A DNA stretch of 18,881 bases from the NCBI GenBank assembly GCA_937907975.1, contig CALEQS010000041.1, positions 1 through 18,881 of the forward strand, read 5' to 3'. The notes beneath the pieces were generated by a model. It searched no databases, was not told the DNA's origin, and was given only the letters and a program-made list of their open reading frames with translations. Positions 5,753 through 12,447 of the stretch are shown here, piece by piece. Source of the DNA: an uncultured Clostridia bacterium. GTDB lineage: Bacteria > Bacillota > Clostridia > Oscillospirales > Oscillospiraceae. The position numbers and the translations under genes are program-made. Position 1 is the stretch's first letter, and every line of letters starts with the position of its first letter.

Positions 5753-7005
5753 CCACAATAGAACTGCTGAGCGGTGCCAAGGCGGCCAAGCGGAAGCTGG
5801 CCGGCCTGCCCACCGAGGTGAAGAATGAGGCTCTGCTGGCCATGGCCGACGAGCTGGTGCGGCAGACGTCGGACATTCTGGCCGCCAACCGGGAGGATCT
5901 GGCCACGGCGAAGGGCACCATGTCCGACGTCATGCTGGATCGGCTGGCACTGGATGAAAAGCGCATCGCCGCGATGGCGGACGGCATCCGGCAGGTGGCG
6001 GCGCTTCCCGACCCGGTGGGGAAGATCCTGCGCACGGTGACGCGGCCTAACGGACTGGTTATCGAAAAGCGGGCCGTTCCTATGGGGGTCATCGCCATTA
6101 TCTATGAGAGCCGTCCCAACGTCACCTCCGACGCGGCGGCGCTGGCCCTCAAGAGCGGCAATGTCTGCGTGCTCCGGGGCGGAAAGGAGGCCTTCCGCTC
6201 TGCCCGGGCCATTGTGGCCGCGCTGAAGTCCGGCCTTGTGGAGCTGGGCCTGCCCGACACCTTCATCAATCTGGTGGAAGACACCACCCGTCAGAGCGCC
6301 GCGGAACTTATGCACGCGGTGAGTTATGTGGATCTGCTGATCCCCCGGGGCGGCCCGGGTTTGATCCGCGCCTGCGTGGAGAATGCCACGGTGCCCTGCA
6401 TCCAGACCGGCACCGGCATCTGCCACGTCTATGTGGATGCGGCGGCAGATGTGGATATGGCGGTCAACATCATTGAAAACGCCAAGGCCAGCCGCCCCTC
6501 TGTCTGCAATGCGGAGGAGGTCTGCCTGGTCCACCGGGCCATCGCCCCGGTTTTTCTGCCCAAACTCCAGAAACGGCTCACCGAGGAACGGGAAAAGGCG
6601 GGCAGACCGCCGGTGGAGCTGCGGCTCGACAAGGATTCTGCCCTGCTCATTCCGGGCAGACCCGCCGGGGAGCGGGACTTTGACACGGAGTTTCTGGACT
6701 ATATTCTGGCCATCCGTCTGGTGGACAGCGTGGAGCAGGCCATCGAGCACATTGCCCTCCACTCCACCGGCCACAGCGAGGCCATTATCACGGAGGATGC
6801 CAGCGCTGCCGACAAATTCATCGCCGGGGTGGACTCCGCCGCGGTCTATGTCAACGCTTCTACCCGCTTCACTGACGGCGGCGAGTTCGGCCTGGGCTGT
6901 GAGATGGGCATTTCCACTCAGAAGCTCCACGCCCGCGGCCCCATGGGGCTGGAGGAGCTGTGCAGTTATAAGTATGTCATTCACGGAAACGGCCAGATCC
7001 GGTAA
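5749..7005 (+). CDS. proA: Glutamate-5-semialdehyde dehydrogenase (gamma-glutamyl phosphate reductase)
   Basis: This 418-residue enzyme reduces glutamyl 5-phosphate with NADPH to glutamate semialdehyde, which cyclises to the substrate of ProC. The catalytic cysteine is Cys253 in KASRPSVCNAEE. Other family motifs are PMGVIAIIYESRPNVTSDAA, VLRGGKEA, LIPRGGPGLI and the C-terminal ALHSTGHSEAI. Length is typical. The ATG overlaps the proB stop (ATGA at 5749-5752), indicating translational coupling with its metabolic partner. The sequence immediately upstream carries GGGAGG within the proB tail as the ribosome binding site. A strong hairpin terminator follows 12 nt after the stop. Confidence 0.97.
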   Translation: MTTIELLSGAKAAKRKLAGLPTEVKNEALLAMADELVRQTSDILAANREDLATAKGTMSDVMLDRLALDEKRIAAMADGIRQVAALPDPVGKILRTVTRPNGLVIEKRAVPMGVIAIIYESRPNVTSDAAALALKSGNVCVLRGGKEAFRSARAIVAALKSGLVELGLPDTFINLVEDTTRQSAAELMHAVSYVDLLIPRGGPGLIRACVENATVPCIQTGTGICHVYVDAAADVDMAVNIIENAKASRPSVCNAEEVCLVHRAIAPVFLPKLQKRLTEEREKAGRPPVELRLDKDSALLIPGRPAGERDFDTEFLDYILAIRLVDSVEQAIEHIALHSTGHSEAIITEDASAADKFIAGVDSAAVYVNASTRFTDGGEFGLGCEMGISTQKLHARGPMGLEELCSYKYVIHGNGQIR

Positions 7006-7016
7006 AGAAAATCTAA

Positions 7017-7052
7017 AAAACCGCGTATATGCATCAGCACATACGCGGTTTT
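7017..7052. terminator. Bidirectional terminator between proA and the Asp-box protein gene
   Basis: AAAACCGCGTAT (7017-7028) pairs perfectly with ATACGCGGTTTT (7041-7052), with a 12-nt loop. On the minus strand a TTTTTT tract follows the stem; on the plus strand the arm itself ends in TTTT. It should stop transcription from both converging genes. Confidence 0.85.
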
Positions 7053-7063
7053 GGCTTATTCGT

Positions 7064-8398
7064 TTACCCTGCGTATACGGCGTTGTCATACTGTGCCTTT
7101 ACAAAGGTGAAATTGATCCCGTCCTCGGACTGGTAGAGCAGCTTGAGCTGACTGGCACCGGCTTCGGCATAGTCGGTGTCCTGACCGGGGCCAAGTATGG
7201 CATAGCGCACGCCGTCCTTGTCGTACATCCCGTCCAGTGAGCGGTAGGGAAATTCGTTGTACTCCACATATTCCTCCTCCAGCGGGAAGAGCAGGTACTG
7301 ATAGCTTTCGCCGCCGTCAGTGGTGGCGTAGTAAATGCACTGCTGAGTGGAATCGGAGTTGAAGGGGCCGGAGAAATAACCCGTCCCGTCGGGGGCCCAG
7401 TAGACGCAGGTCAGGTTGCTCTGGTGCTCAGGCAGATCGACCGCTGTCCAGTTCGTGAGATCGGAGGAAAAATAGCAGGTGTAGTAGTCACTGCCCAGCG
7501 CCCGATCCACGGCAAAACTGGCGTAGACGCCCTCTGTCGTCAGGGACAGGAAGTCGTTGGCCCGGTAGCCATAGGCGATGGGACTGGTCTGCCAGCTCTG
7601 GCCCTCGTCGAGAGAGTAATAGAGACAGGCGGTCTCCAAGCCGGGGTAGGAATAGTAATCGTAGTCCTCCTTGCTGGCATAGGTCACGCTGGGCTGGACT
7701 TCGTCCGAGTAGATGAGAAAGGCGGTCAGCTCCGGGGTGACGATATAGCCGTTGGTGCGCAGGCGCTCCAGATGGGTGCCGTTGCTCTGCAGGCACACCT
7801 TGTCATAGCCGTCGGGCACCTCAATATAGGTCTCTCCCTCGTCATAGGTGACATAGAGCGTCTCGTTCTGCACCAGATAGGGCAGATCATCGTAGGATTT
7901 TGGATTGTAGTGGACCGTGGGGGCCTGCTGCCGCTCTGCCTGGATCTCCGGGTCATAGGCGATCTGCCAGGCGGCGGGGCGCATCACATCGGAAATCGAC
8001 CATGTGCCGTCCGCATCCTGTGTCCATACGACGGCCAGCTGGCCCTCGTAGATATGGTCGCTCACATAGCCGGCGTCAAAATTTTCGGCAAAGCGTCCGT
8101 GCTTCAGCATGGTCTCCAGCTGATAGTTGATCTGCACGGAGGTGTCGTTCAGCTGTTCCGTGCTCTCAATGGTGACGCTGCGCACCTGATAGGAAGGCGG
8201 CACCCGCCAGCCCTGGAGCTGGCTGACATAGGCCTGAAGCCAGGCCCGGGTGGCCACATCCAGATCGCCGCTCTCGGCGGCGGTGGTCTCCAGCGGGTCG
8301 GGCGGCGTGTAGCTCTGCCACAACACGGCCAGTGCCACCGCACAGGCGGCGATAAGCGCCAATAGGGTGATGAGAAGATATTTGATGACTTTTTTCAT
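7064..8398 (-). CDS. Membrane-anchored Asp-box (sialidase-like) beta-propeller protein
   Basis: This 444-residue protein of unknown function starts with MKKVIKYLL and one hydrophobic segment (about residues 5-28), with no lipobox visible, so it is probably a signal anchor with the rest outside the cell. About 150 residues of unrecognised, acidic sequence follow. The C-terminal part has repeated Asp-box motifs of the S/T-x-D-x-G-x-S/T-W/Y/F type: 182-194 (TYDEGETY), 260-272 (SLDEGQSW), 308-320 (SSDLTNW, weak), 357-369 (TTDGGESY) and 422-433 (SEDGINF). These mark blades of sialidase-type or photosynthesis-stability-factor-type beta propellers. No catalytic sialidase arginine triad or FRIP motif can be pointed to. 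ATG 8398 overlaps the molybdoenzyme stop (ATGA), which favours it over an in-frame start 14 codons upstream. The coupling implies a shared role, yet the neighbour looks cytoplasmic. Confidence 0.75.
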   Translation of the reverse strand: MKKVIKYLLITLLALIAACAVALAVLWQSYTPPDPLETTAAESGDLDVATRAWLQAYVSQLQGWRVPPSYQVRSVTIESTEQLNDTSVQINYQLETMLKHGRFAENFDAGYVSDHIYEGQLAVVWTQDADGTWSISDVMRPAAWQIAYDPEIQAERQQAPTVHYNPKSYDDLPYLVQNETLYVTYDEGETYIEVPDGYDKVCLQSNGTHLERLRTNGYIVTPELTAFLIYSDEVQPSVTYASKEDYDYYSYPGLETACLYYSLDEGQSWQTSPIAYGYRANDFLSLTTEGVYASFAVDRALGSDYYTCYFSSDLTNWTAVDLPEHQSNLTCVYWAPDGTGYFSGPFNSDSTQQCIYYATTDGGESYQYLLFPLEEEYVEYNEFPYRSLDGMYDKDGVRYAILGPGQDTDYAEAGASQLKLLYQSEDGINFTFVKAQYDNAVYAG

Positions 8399-10575
8399 AG
8401 AGATCCAGTTCGCTCCGTTTCGGGGGTTGCGTTCATCCACGCCTCGTAACGCGCTTCGATCTTACAGCCCGGGTTTGGATAGACCCGGCACAGCAGGGCC
8501 CTCAACTGATAGGAGCCGAGGTAGCGGTCATAGGGCGGCGCGGCGATGGTGAGAATATTGGCGTTGGACTCGGCCCAGCCGTAACCCGGGGCGCCCGCCT
8601 CCGGGTACCACCAGCCGAAGTCGCAGCTCACCACGTTTTCGGCCATGTCCGGTTCCAGCTTTACCTTCTGGGTGATGCGCCCGCGTGGTGTCTCGATCCA
8701 TGCCCAGTCCCCCTCGGCGAGGCCGTATTTCTGTGCCGCCGCCGGGTGCATCCGCACCAGCGGGAAGGGCTCCATCCGGCGCAGAGATCTGATCTGTCGG
8801 TTGTTGGAGACAAAGTAGGGCTGCTGGCGGCCGCCGGTGGTGAGGATGAGCGGGTATTCTTTGGAGAGCTCCGGGGCGCTGACCGGCGTCTCCGAGGGCT
8901 CGTGCCAGCTGGGCAGAGGATCGACTCCGGCTTTGGCCATCTCGGTGGACAGCAGCTCGAATTTGCCAGTGGGCGTAAGGAAGCCGCAGCGTCTGTAATT
9001 ATAGTAGCTGCGCTCCGGGGCCAGATAGCCCTGACGGCGCAGCTCGTCCAGCGAGAAGTCCCGGTATTCCGGCCGGCGGCGGGCCAGCTCCTGCATCTGC
9101 GCCTCCATCATGCTGCGCTGGTCGGTGAAGCCGTAGTTCCAGCCCGCCCGGCGGCACAGCTCGATGATGAATTCCTCGTCGGACTTGCACTCACCCACCT
9201 GTACGCATTTCTGCTGGGAGAGCACCACCTGGTCGCCAAACTCCGGCATGGCGAACACACAGTTCACCTCCGGCCACAGGGCGGCGGGAAGCACCACGTC
9301 GGCCAGCTCCGCCGTGGGGTTCATAAAGATGTCCATGTAGACGAGAAAGTCCAGTTCCTTCAGGCAGTCATAGCTGTGTCGGGCGTCCGCCATGGAGAGC
9401 AGAGTGTTGTTGGCGTTGATGAACATTCCCCTGATTTTATAGGGCTTTCCGGTGCGGATGGCCTCCAGCATCAGATAGGGGTGAGCCATGGTGTCCCGCT
9501 TTAGGAATGGGACGCCGCCGGTCAGCGCTTTTTCAATGCGCTCCGGGGGCAGTTCATTGGCCGGGCGCAGTCCGGCGGGGACGATCTCCATGCTCTCCAC
9601 AAATCCGCCGGGCACGTCATAATTGCCGGTGACGGCGGGGATCATAAAGATGGCGCGGCAGGTGTCCATGGCGTTGATGCTCTGTTCAAAGGCGCAGCCC
9701 TGCTCCAGACCCAGCGGCTTTGTGGTGCCGATCCACCGGGCGGCGGCCAGGATCTGAGACGCCGGAATGCCGGTGATGGAGGACACTTTCTCCAGTGGAT
9801 AGTCCCGGCAGCGTGCGCGCAGTTCCTCAAAGCCATAGGTGTAGTGCTCCACAAAGTCGTGGTCATAGAGATCTTCCGTGAAGAGCAGGTTCAGAATGCC
9901 CAGCGCCAGCGCTCCGTCGGTGCCGGGGCGGACGCGCAGCCACAGGTGCGCCTTTTTGGCCAGCTCCGTGGGCCTGGGGTCGATGACCACAATGGGGATG
10001 CCCTCCCTGACTGCGTCCTTGATAAACCACTGCAGCTCTCCATCCGCACCGCTGATGGCCGGGTTGGCACCCCACACCAGAATGCCGCCGGGGCGCGTGG
10101 GGCCGAAGTAGTCCACTCCGGCAAAGAGTCCGGCGGTCATGACGGCGGCAGTGCGCCGGGGGCCGAGACAGATCAGCGCTCCGGCAGAACTGAAATTCGG
10201 CGTGCCGATGGCGTTGCCCAGCCGGAAAAAGTAGGGCAGGTGATGGCGGCCCGTGCCGGTCAGCGAGGAGATGCACTCCGGGCCGTACTGCTCGATAAGT
10301 CCATTCATCTTTTGCGCGATCAGATCATATGCCTCGTCCCAGCTGATGCGCTCCCATTGGCCGCTGCCCCGGGGGCCGATGCGCCTTTTGGGATAGAGAA
10401 GCCGGTCAGGGTGATACATCTGCTCAATGATGCTCATGCCTTTGACGCAGCCCCGTCCATGGTTCAGCGGCCCCTCTTTGGAGGGGCGCACCTGAACGAC
10501 TCTGCCGTTATCCACGTCGACATCGTAGAGACAGCCGCCGTGGCAGCCCCGGCAGGCGGTTTTGTAGATGGTCAT
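8395..10575 (-). CDS. Molybdopterin-dependent oxidoreductase, DMSO reductase family
   Basis: This 726-residue catalytic subunit binds bis-molybdopterin guanine dinucleotide and one [4Fe-4S] cluster. The N-terminal cluster motif is complete (Cys8, Cys11, Cys15, Cys43). Other motifs are LVWGANPA, VVIDPRPTELAKKAHLWLRVRPGTDGALALG, the ADVVLPAA segment and a C-terminal molydopterin dinucleotide-binding domain (PLILTTGGRQQPYFVSNNRQ; HPAAAQKYGLAEGDWAWIETPRG). Cys136 in ALICLGPRR stands where formate dehydrogenases and related enzymes have their Cys/Sec molybdenum ligand. There is no Tat signal, so it should be cytoplasmic, and no iron-sulfur or membrane subunit is adjacent. It is closest in feel to the acetylene hydratase / thiosulfate reductase / catechol dehydroxylase-like branch; the substrate cannot be assigned. 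AGGAG sits 6 nt before ATG 10575. Confidence 0.88.
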   Translation of the reverse strand: MTIYKTACRGCHGGCLYDVDVDNGRVVQVRPSKEGPLNHGRGCVKGMSIIEQMYHPDRLLYPKRRIGPRGSGQWERISWDEAYDLIAQKMNGLIEQYGPECISSLTGTGRHHLPYFFRLGNAIGTPNFSSAGALICLGPRRTAAVMTAGLFAGVDYFGPTRPGGILVWGANPAISGADGELQWFIKDAVREGIPIVVIDPRPTELAKKAHLWLRVRPGTDGALALGILNLLFTEDLYDHDFVEHYTYGFEELRARCRDYPLEKVSSITGIPASQILAAARWIGTTKPLGLEQGCAFEQSINAMDTCRAIFMIPAVTGNYDVPGGFVESMEIVPAGLRPANELPPERIEKALTGGVPFLKRDTMAHPYLMLEAIRTGKPYKIRGMFINANNTLLSMADARHSYDCLKELDFLVYMDIFMNPTAELADVVLPAALWPEVNCVFAMPEFGDQVVLSQQKCVQVGECKSDEEFIIELCRRAGWNYGFTDQRSMMEAQMQELARRRPEYRDFSLDELRRQGYLAPERSYYNYRRCGFLTPTGKFELLSTEMAKAGVDPLPSWHEPSETPVSAPELSKEYPLILTTGGRQQPYFVSNNRQIRSLRRMEPFPLVRMHPAAAQKYGLAEGDWAWIETPRGRITQKVKLEPDMAENVVSCDFGWWYPEAGAPGYGWAESNANILTIAAPPYDRYLGSYQLRALLCRVYPNPGCKIEARYEAWMNATPETERTGSL

Positions 10576-10597
10576 TTCATGCTCCTATCTCTGCAAA

Positions 10598-10621
10598 GAG
10601 CCTTCCCCTCCGGGAAGGCTC
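10598..10621 (-). terminator. Perfect hairpin between the PAP2 gene and the molybdoenzyme
   Basis: GAGCCTTCCC (10598-10607) pairs with GGGAAGGCTC (10612-10621) around a 4-nt loop. On the minus strand only CTTTGC follows, a poor U-tract. It may be a weak terminator of the PAP2 gene or a leader hairpin 22 nt before the molybdoenzyme ATG. I see no convincing promoter in this gap. Confidence 0.45.
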
Positions 10622-10660
10622 GTGCCTGTTGATCTGTTGAAGTGTATTTGATCCCGTGCG

Positions 10661-11107
10661 TCAGATCTGCATGAGCGCACAGCCCACGGCAATGCCGAGA
10701 ATCGCACCGCAGACCACCTGCAGGGGGGTGTGCCCCACCAGCTCTTTGAACTTTTTTTCTGGAGAGATGGGCTTGCCCATGTCCTCAAAAAGCTGAAAGA
10801 GGTCGTTCAGCGCCTTGCCCTGATCGCCGGTTTCCCGGCGCACGCCCATGGCGTCATACATGACAATGAACGCGAGAATGCAGCACACGCCAAAGAGCGG
10901 GCTCCTGATGCCGCAGTCAAAGCCGACGGCGGCGGTCAGTGCGCAGACGGTGGCGGAGTGGGAGGAGGGCATACCGCCGCTTCCGAAGATGATATTCAGC
11001 GGGAGCGAGTGATTGACCACCAGACAGATGATGCACTTGATGAGCTGAGCGGCCAGCCACGCGGCGGCGGCGCAGATCAGCTCTTTATTGACAGAATCCC
11101 AGAACAA
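10661..11107 (-). CDS. Divergent PAP2 family (DUF212, YuiD-like) membrane protein
   Basis: This 148-residue protein carries the signature of the divergent PAP2 family: GGMPSSHSATV (44-54), YDAMGVRRETGDQ (84-96) and ELVGHTPLQVVCGAILGI (122-139). The motifs echo the lipid-phosphatase active site, but the biochemical role of the bacterial family is not established. Hydrophobic segments at about 10-30, 40-65, 70-88 and 128-147 suggest an integral membrane protein. The start is TTG at 11107, with GGGAGGG about 8 nt upstream; no ATG or GTG fits. It is the first gene of the minus-strand block that continues with the molybdoenzyme, but a hairpin separates the two, so co-transcription is uncertain. 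Confidence 0.9.
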   Translation of the reverse strand: MFWDSVNKELICAAAAWLAAQLIKCIICLVVNHSLPLNIIFGSGGMPSSHSATVCALTAAVGFDCGIRSPLFGVCCILAFIVMYDAMGVRRETGDQGKALNDLFQLFEDMGKPISPEKKFKELVGHTPLQVVCGAILGIAVGCALMQI

Positions 11108-11139
11108 AGGAGATCCCTCCCTGTGTTTCAGATAACACT

Positions 11140-11168
11140 ATTATACCTGTTCAAGGGGAAAAAGCAAA
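11140..11168 (-). promoter_or_regulatory. Promoter of the PAP2 gene
   Basis: On the minus strand TATAAT (11145-11140) is a perfect -10 box, with TTTGCT (11168-11163) 17 nt upstream as a weak -35. The start point should be near 11134, about 27 nt before the TTG start codon. Confidence 0.65.
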
Positions 11169-11203
11169 TGAAAATACAATGAAAAATGACCGCTTGACGA
11201 GCG

Positions 11204-11212
11204 TGGTATGAT
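11204..11212 (+). promoter_or_regulatory. Possible extended -10 promoter of the 11243 gene
   Basis: TGGTATGAT (11204-11212) matches the extended -10 pattern TGnTATAAT. There is no -35 at 17 nt; the TTGACG at 11194-11199 is too close to pair with it. AAGGAG at 11226-11231 lies 11 nt before the ATG. Confidence 0.4.
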
Positions 11213-11242
11213 AGGGAAAGCATTAAAGGAGTTTTATTTACC

Positions 11243-11824
11243 ATGAGCGCAATGAGTTCCAATCAGATCAACAAATCTTCTGCTGAGTTCCACCGCAGGA
11301 GCTATCAGCTTCTCGCACCCTATATGGACAGCCGGAAGTACGGCTCCATGATGCTTCTGCTGCGGCAGAAGGACATTGCCGACGCCTCCGCCCGCCGCCG
11401 GGCGGGGCTGGACATCGTTGACATCATCACCATCGGCACCGACCCGGCAGATCCTCAGATCCTGCATATCCACTCCATGAAGAAGGGCGACCGGACAGAG
11501 CATCTGGAGCACACCTATATGTACTGGGCCCAGTTGGTGACGCTGCGGGAGTTTCTGGAGCGGGAGTACGGCCTGCGCATTCCGGGCCTGAACCGCCCTC
11601 AGAAGGAGAACGGCCTGCTGGCCTGTGTGGAGCTGGACGGTGCCCACATGGCCAAGCTGCCCGAGCGCTATGTGACCTGGACCTTCAAGCTCAAGCCCCG
11701 GGGGAAACATCGCTGCCCGGAGGAGACCGGACATGCTCCGGCGAAGACGGTGGTCTCCCTCGGCGAACTGGGCGGCGTGGCCTGCCCCTACTGCCTCGCG
11801 GAGGAATTGAATCTGAATTTCTGA
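11243..11824 (+). CDS. Hypothetical protein with a possible C-terminal zinc site
   Basis: I do not recognise this 193-residue protein. It has no signal peptide or membrane segment. Residues 15-60 form a basic, helix-rich region (EFHRRSYQLLAPYMDSRKYG; RRRAG). Residues 84-112 contain a helix rich in His, Tyr and Trp (HLEHTYMYWAQLVTLREFLE). The tail holds His156-x-Cys158, His164 and Cys181-x2-Cys184 (CPYC), which could bind one zinc ion like a small zinc ribbon. Coding reality is supported by AAGGAG upstream, codon use like the neighbours and a terminator directly downstream. It is a single-gene unit facing the metalloregulator convergently. A nucleic-acid or regulatory role would only be a guess from the zinc-like tail. 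Confidence 0.75.
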   Translation: MSAMSSNQINKSSAEFHRRSYQLLAPYMDSRKYGSMMLLLRQKDIADASARRRAGLDIVDIITIGTDPADPQILHIHSMKKGDRTEHLEHTYMYWAQLVTLREFLEREYGLRIPGLNRPQKENGLLACVELDGAHMAKLPERYVTWTFKLKPRGKHRCPEETGHAPAKTVVSLGELGGVACPYCLAEELNLNF

Positions 11825-11830
11825 GTAAAA

Positions 11831-11861
11831 AATGCCTGCGGTTTATGAAACCGCAGGCATT
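11831..11861. terminator. Bidirectional terminator between converging genes
   Basis: AATGCCTGCGGTTT (11831-11844) pairs perfectly with AAACCGCAGGCATT (11848-11861), leaving 3 unpaired bases (more likely a 5-9 nt loop in practice). On the minus strand TTTTTT follows directly, making a strong terminator for the metalloregulator gene; the plus-strand tract is weaker. Confidence 0.85.
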
Positions 11862-11872
11862 CAAATTTCAAA

Positions 11873-12277
11873 TCAGTTTTTTGCGTGTTCCGCGGGCACC
11901 TCGCCCCTGGCCTTCAGATCGTCTACAAATCTGCGCAGGCACTGATAAGTCTCCGGGCTGAGATCGTGTTCGATCTTGCAGGCGTCTGCCCGGGCAATGC
12001 TGTCCTCCACGCCCAGATAGAGCAGAAACTCAGTCAGCAGGCAGTGACGGTTATACACGTCGGTAGCCAGTTTCAGGCCCGCTTCAGTGAAGTTCAGCAG
12101 ACCGTCTTCATCGGTCATGATCATGCCGTCCTCACGGAGGATACCCATGGCTACGCTGACACTGGGCTTACTGACGTTCAGGTGGTGCGCCACATCGATC
12201 GAACGGCAATAGCCCTTTTCCTGCCGCACCATCAGGATCGCCTCCAGATAGTCCTCACCGGATTTATGAATGGCCAT
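11873..12277 (-). CDS. DtxR/MntR-family metal-dependent transcriptional regulator
   Basis: This 134-residue repressor has an N-terminal winged helix (about 7-62; recognition region NVSKPSVSVAMGILRED) and the metal-binding dimerisation domain (about 64-130), without an SH3-like third domain, as in MntR. Aligning with Bacillus subtilis MntR gives putative ligands Asp9, Glu12, His78, Glu103 and His104, but the position of MntR Glu99 is Cys100 (DACKIEH), the residue found in iron-sensing DtxR. In the family, metal-loaded protein represses metal uptake genes. ATG 12277 has GGGGAGGG 6 nt upstream and matches the family N-terminus; longer in-frame starts run into the promoter. No metal transporter is next to it, so it must act elsewhere or on the divergent gene. 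Confidence 0.9.
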   Translation of the reverse strand: MAIHKSGEDYLEAILMVRQEKGYCRSIDVAHHLNVSKPSVSVAMGILREDGMIMTDEDGLLNFTEAGLKLATDVYNRHCLLTEFLLYLGVEDSIARADACKIEHDLSPETYQCLRRFVDDLKARGEVPAEHAKN

Positions 12278-12301
12278 GAAATTCCCTCCCCGAAATATGT
12301 T

Positions 12302-12349
12302 AGTATAGTATATTATATATAGTATATCATGGTTGAGGCGCGAAAACAA
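12302..12349 (-). promoter_or_regulatory. Promoter and AT-rich repeat region of the metalloregulator gene
   Basis: On the minus strand TTGTTT (12349-12344), 17 nt and TATACT (12326-12321) form the likely promoter. TATACT occurs three times (plus-strand AGTATA at 12302, 12307 and 12321), the last two copies lying near the start point in a run of A/T. This is a good place for an autoregulatory operator, but it does not match the MntR or DtxR consensus that I know. Confidence 0.55.
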
Positions 12350-12373
12350 GAGAAATTCTCAACTGCGCAGGCG

Positions 12374-12410
12374 AATCCATTTACCATGGATTTCCCGGCT
12401 GATCTATGAT
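12374..12410 (+). promoter_or_regulatory. Promoter with overlapping dyad for the GTPase-nuclease gene
   Basis: TTACCA (12381-12386), an 18-nt spacer and TATGAT (12405-12410) form a moderate promoter, with AGGAG at 12436-12440 before the ATG. The inverted repeat AATCCAT-TTACC-ATGGATT (12374-12392) covers the -35 box and may be an operator. A second small palindrome, GAGAAATTCTC (12350-12360), lies beside the -35 of the divergent regulator gene. Confidence 0.5.
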
Positions 12411-12447
12411 AAACTGAGAATAAACTTTACGGTACAGGAGAATCGGC

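Noticed and set aside
8398..8440. Start of the Asp-box protein 14 codons upstream of 8398
   Set aside because: The extra residues would overlap the molybdoenzyme and precede the MKKVIKYLL signal-anchor start; the ATGA overlap at 8395-8398 is the natural start.
11191..11212. TTGACG plus TATGAT as a classical promoter for the 11243 gene
   Set aside because: Only 7 nt separate the two elements, so they cannot act as a -35/-10 pair; only the extended -10 remains plausible.
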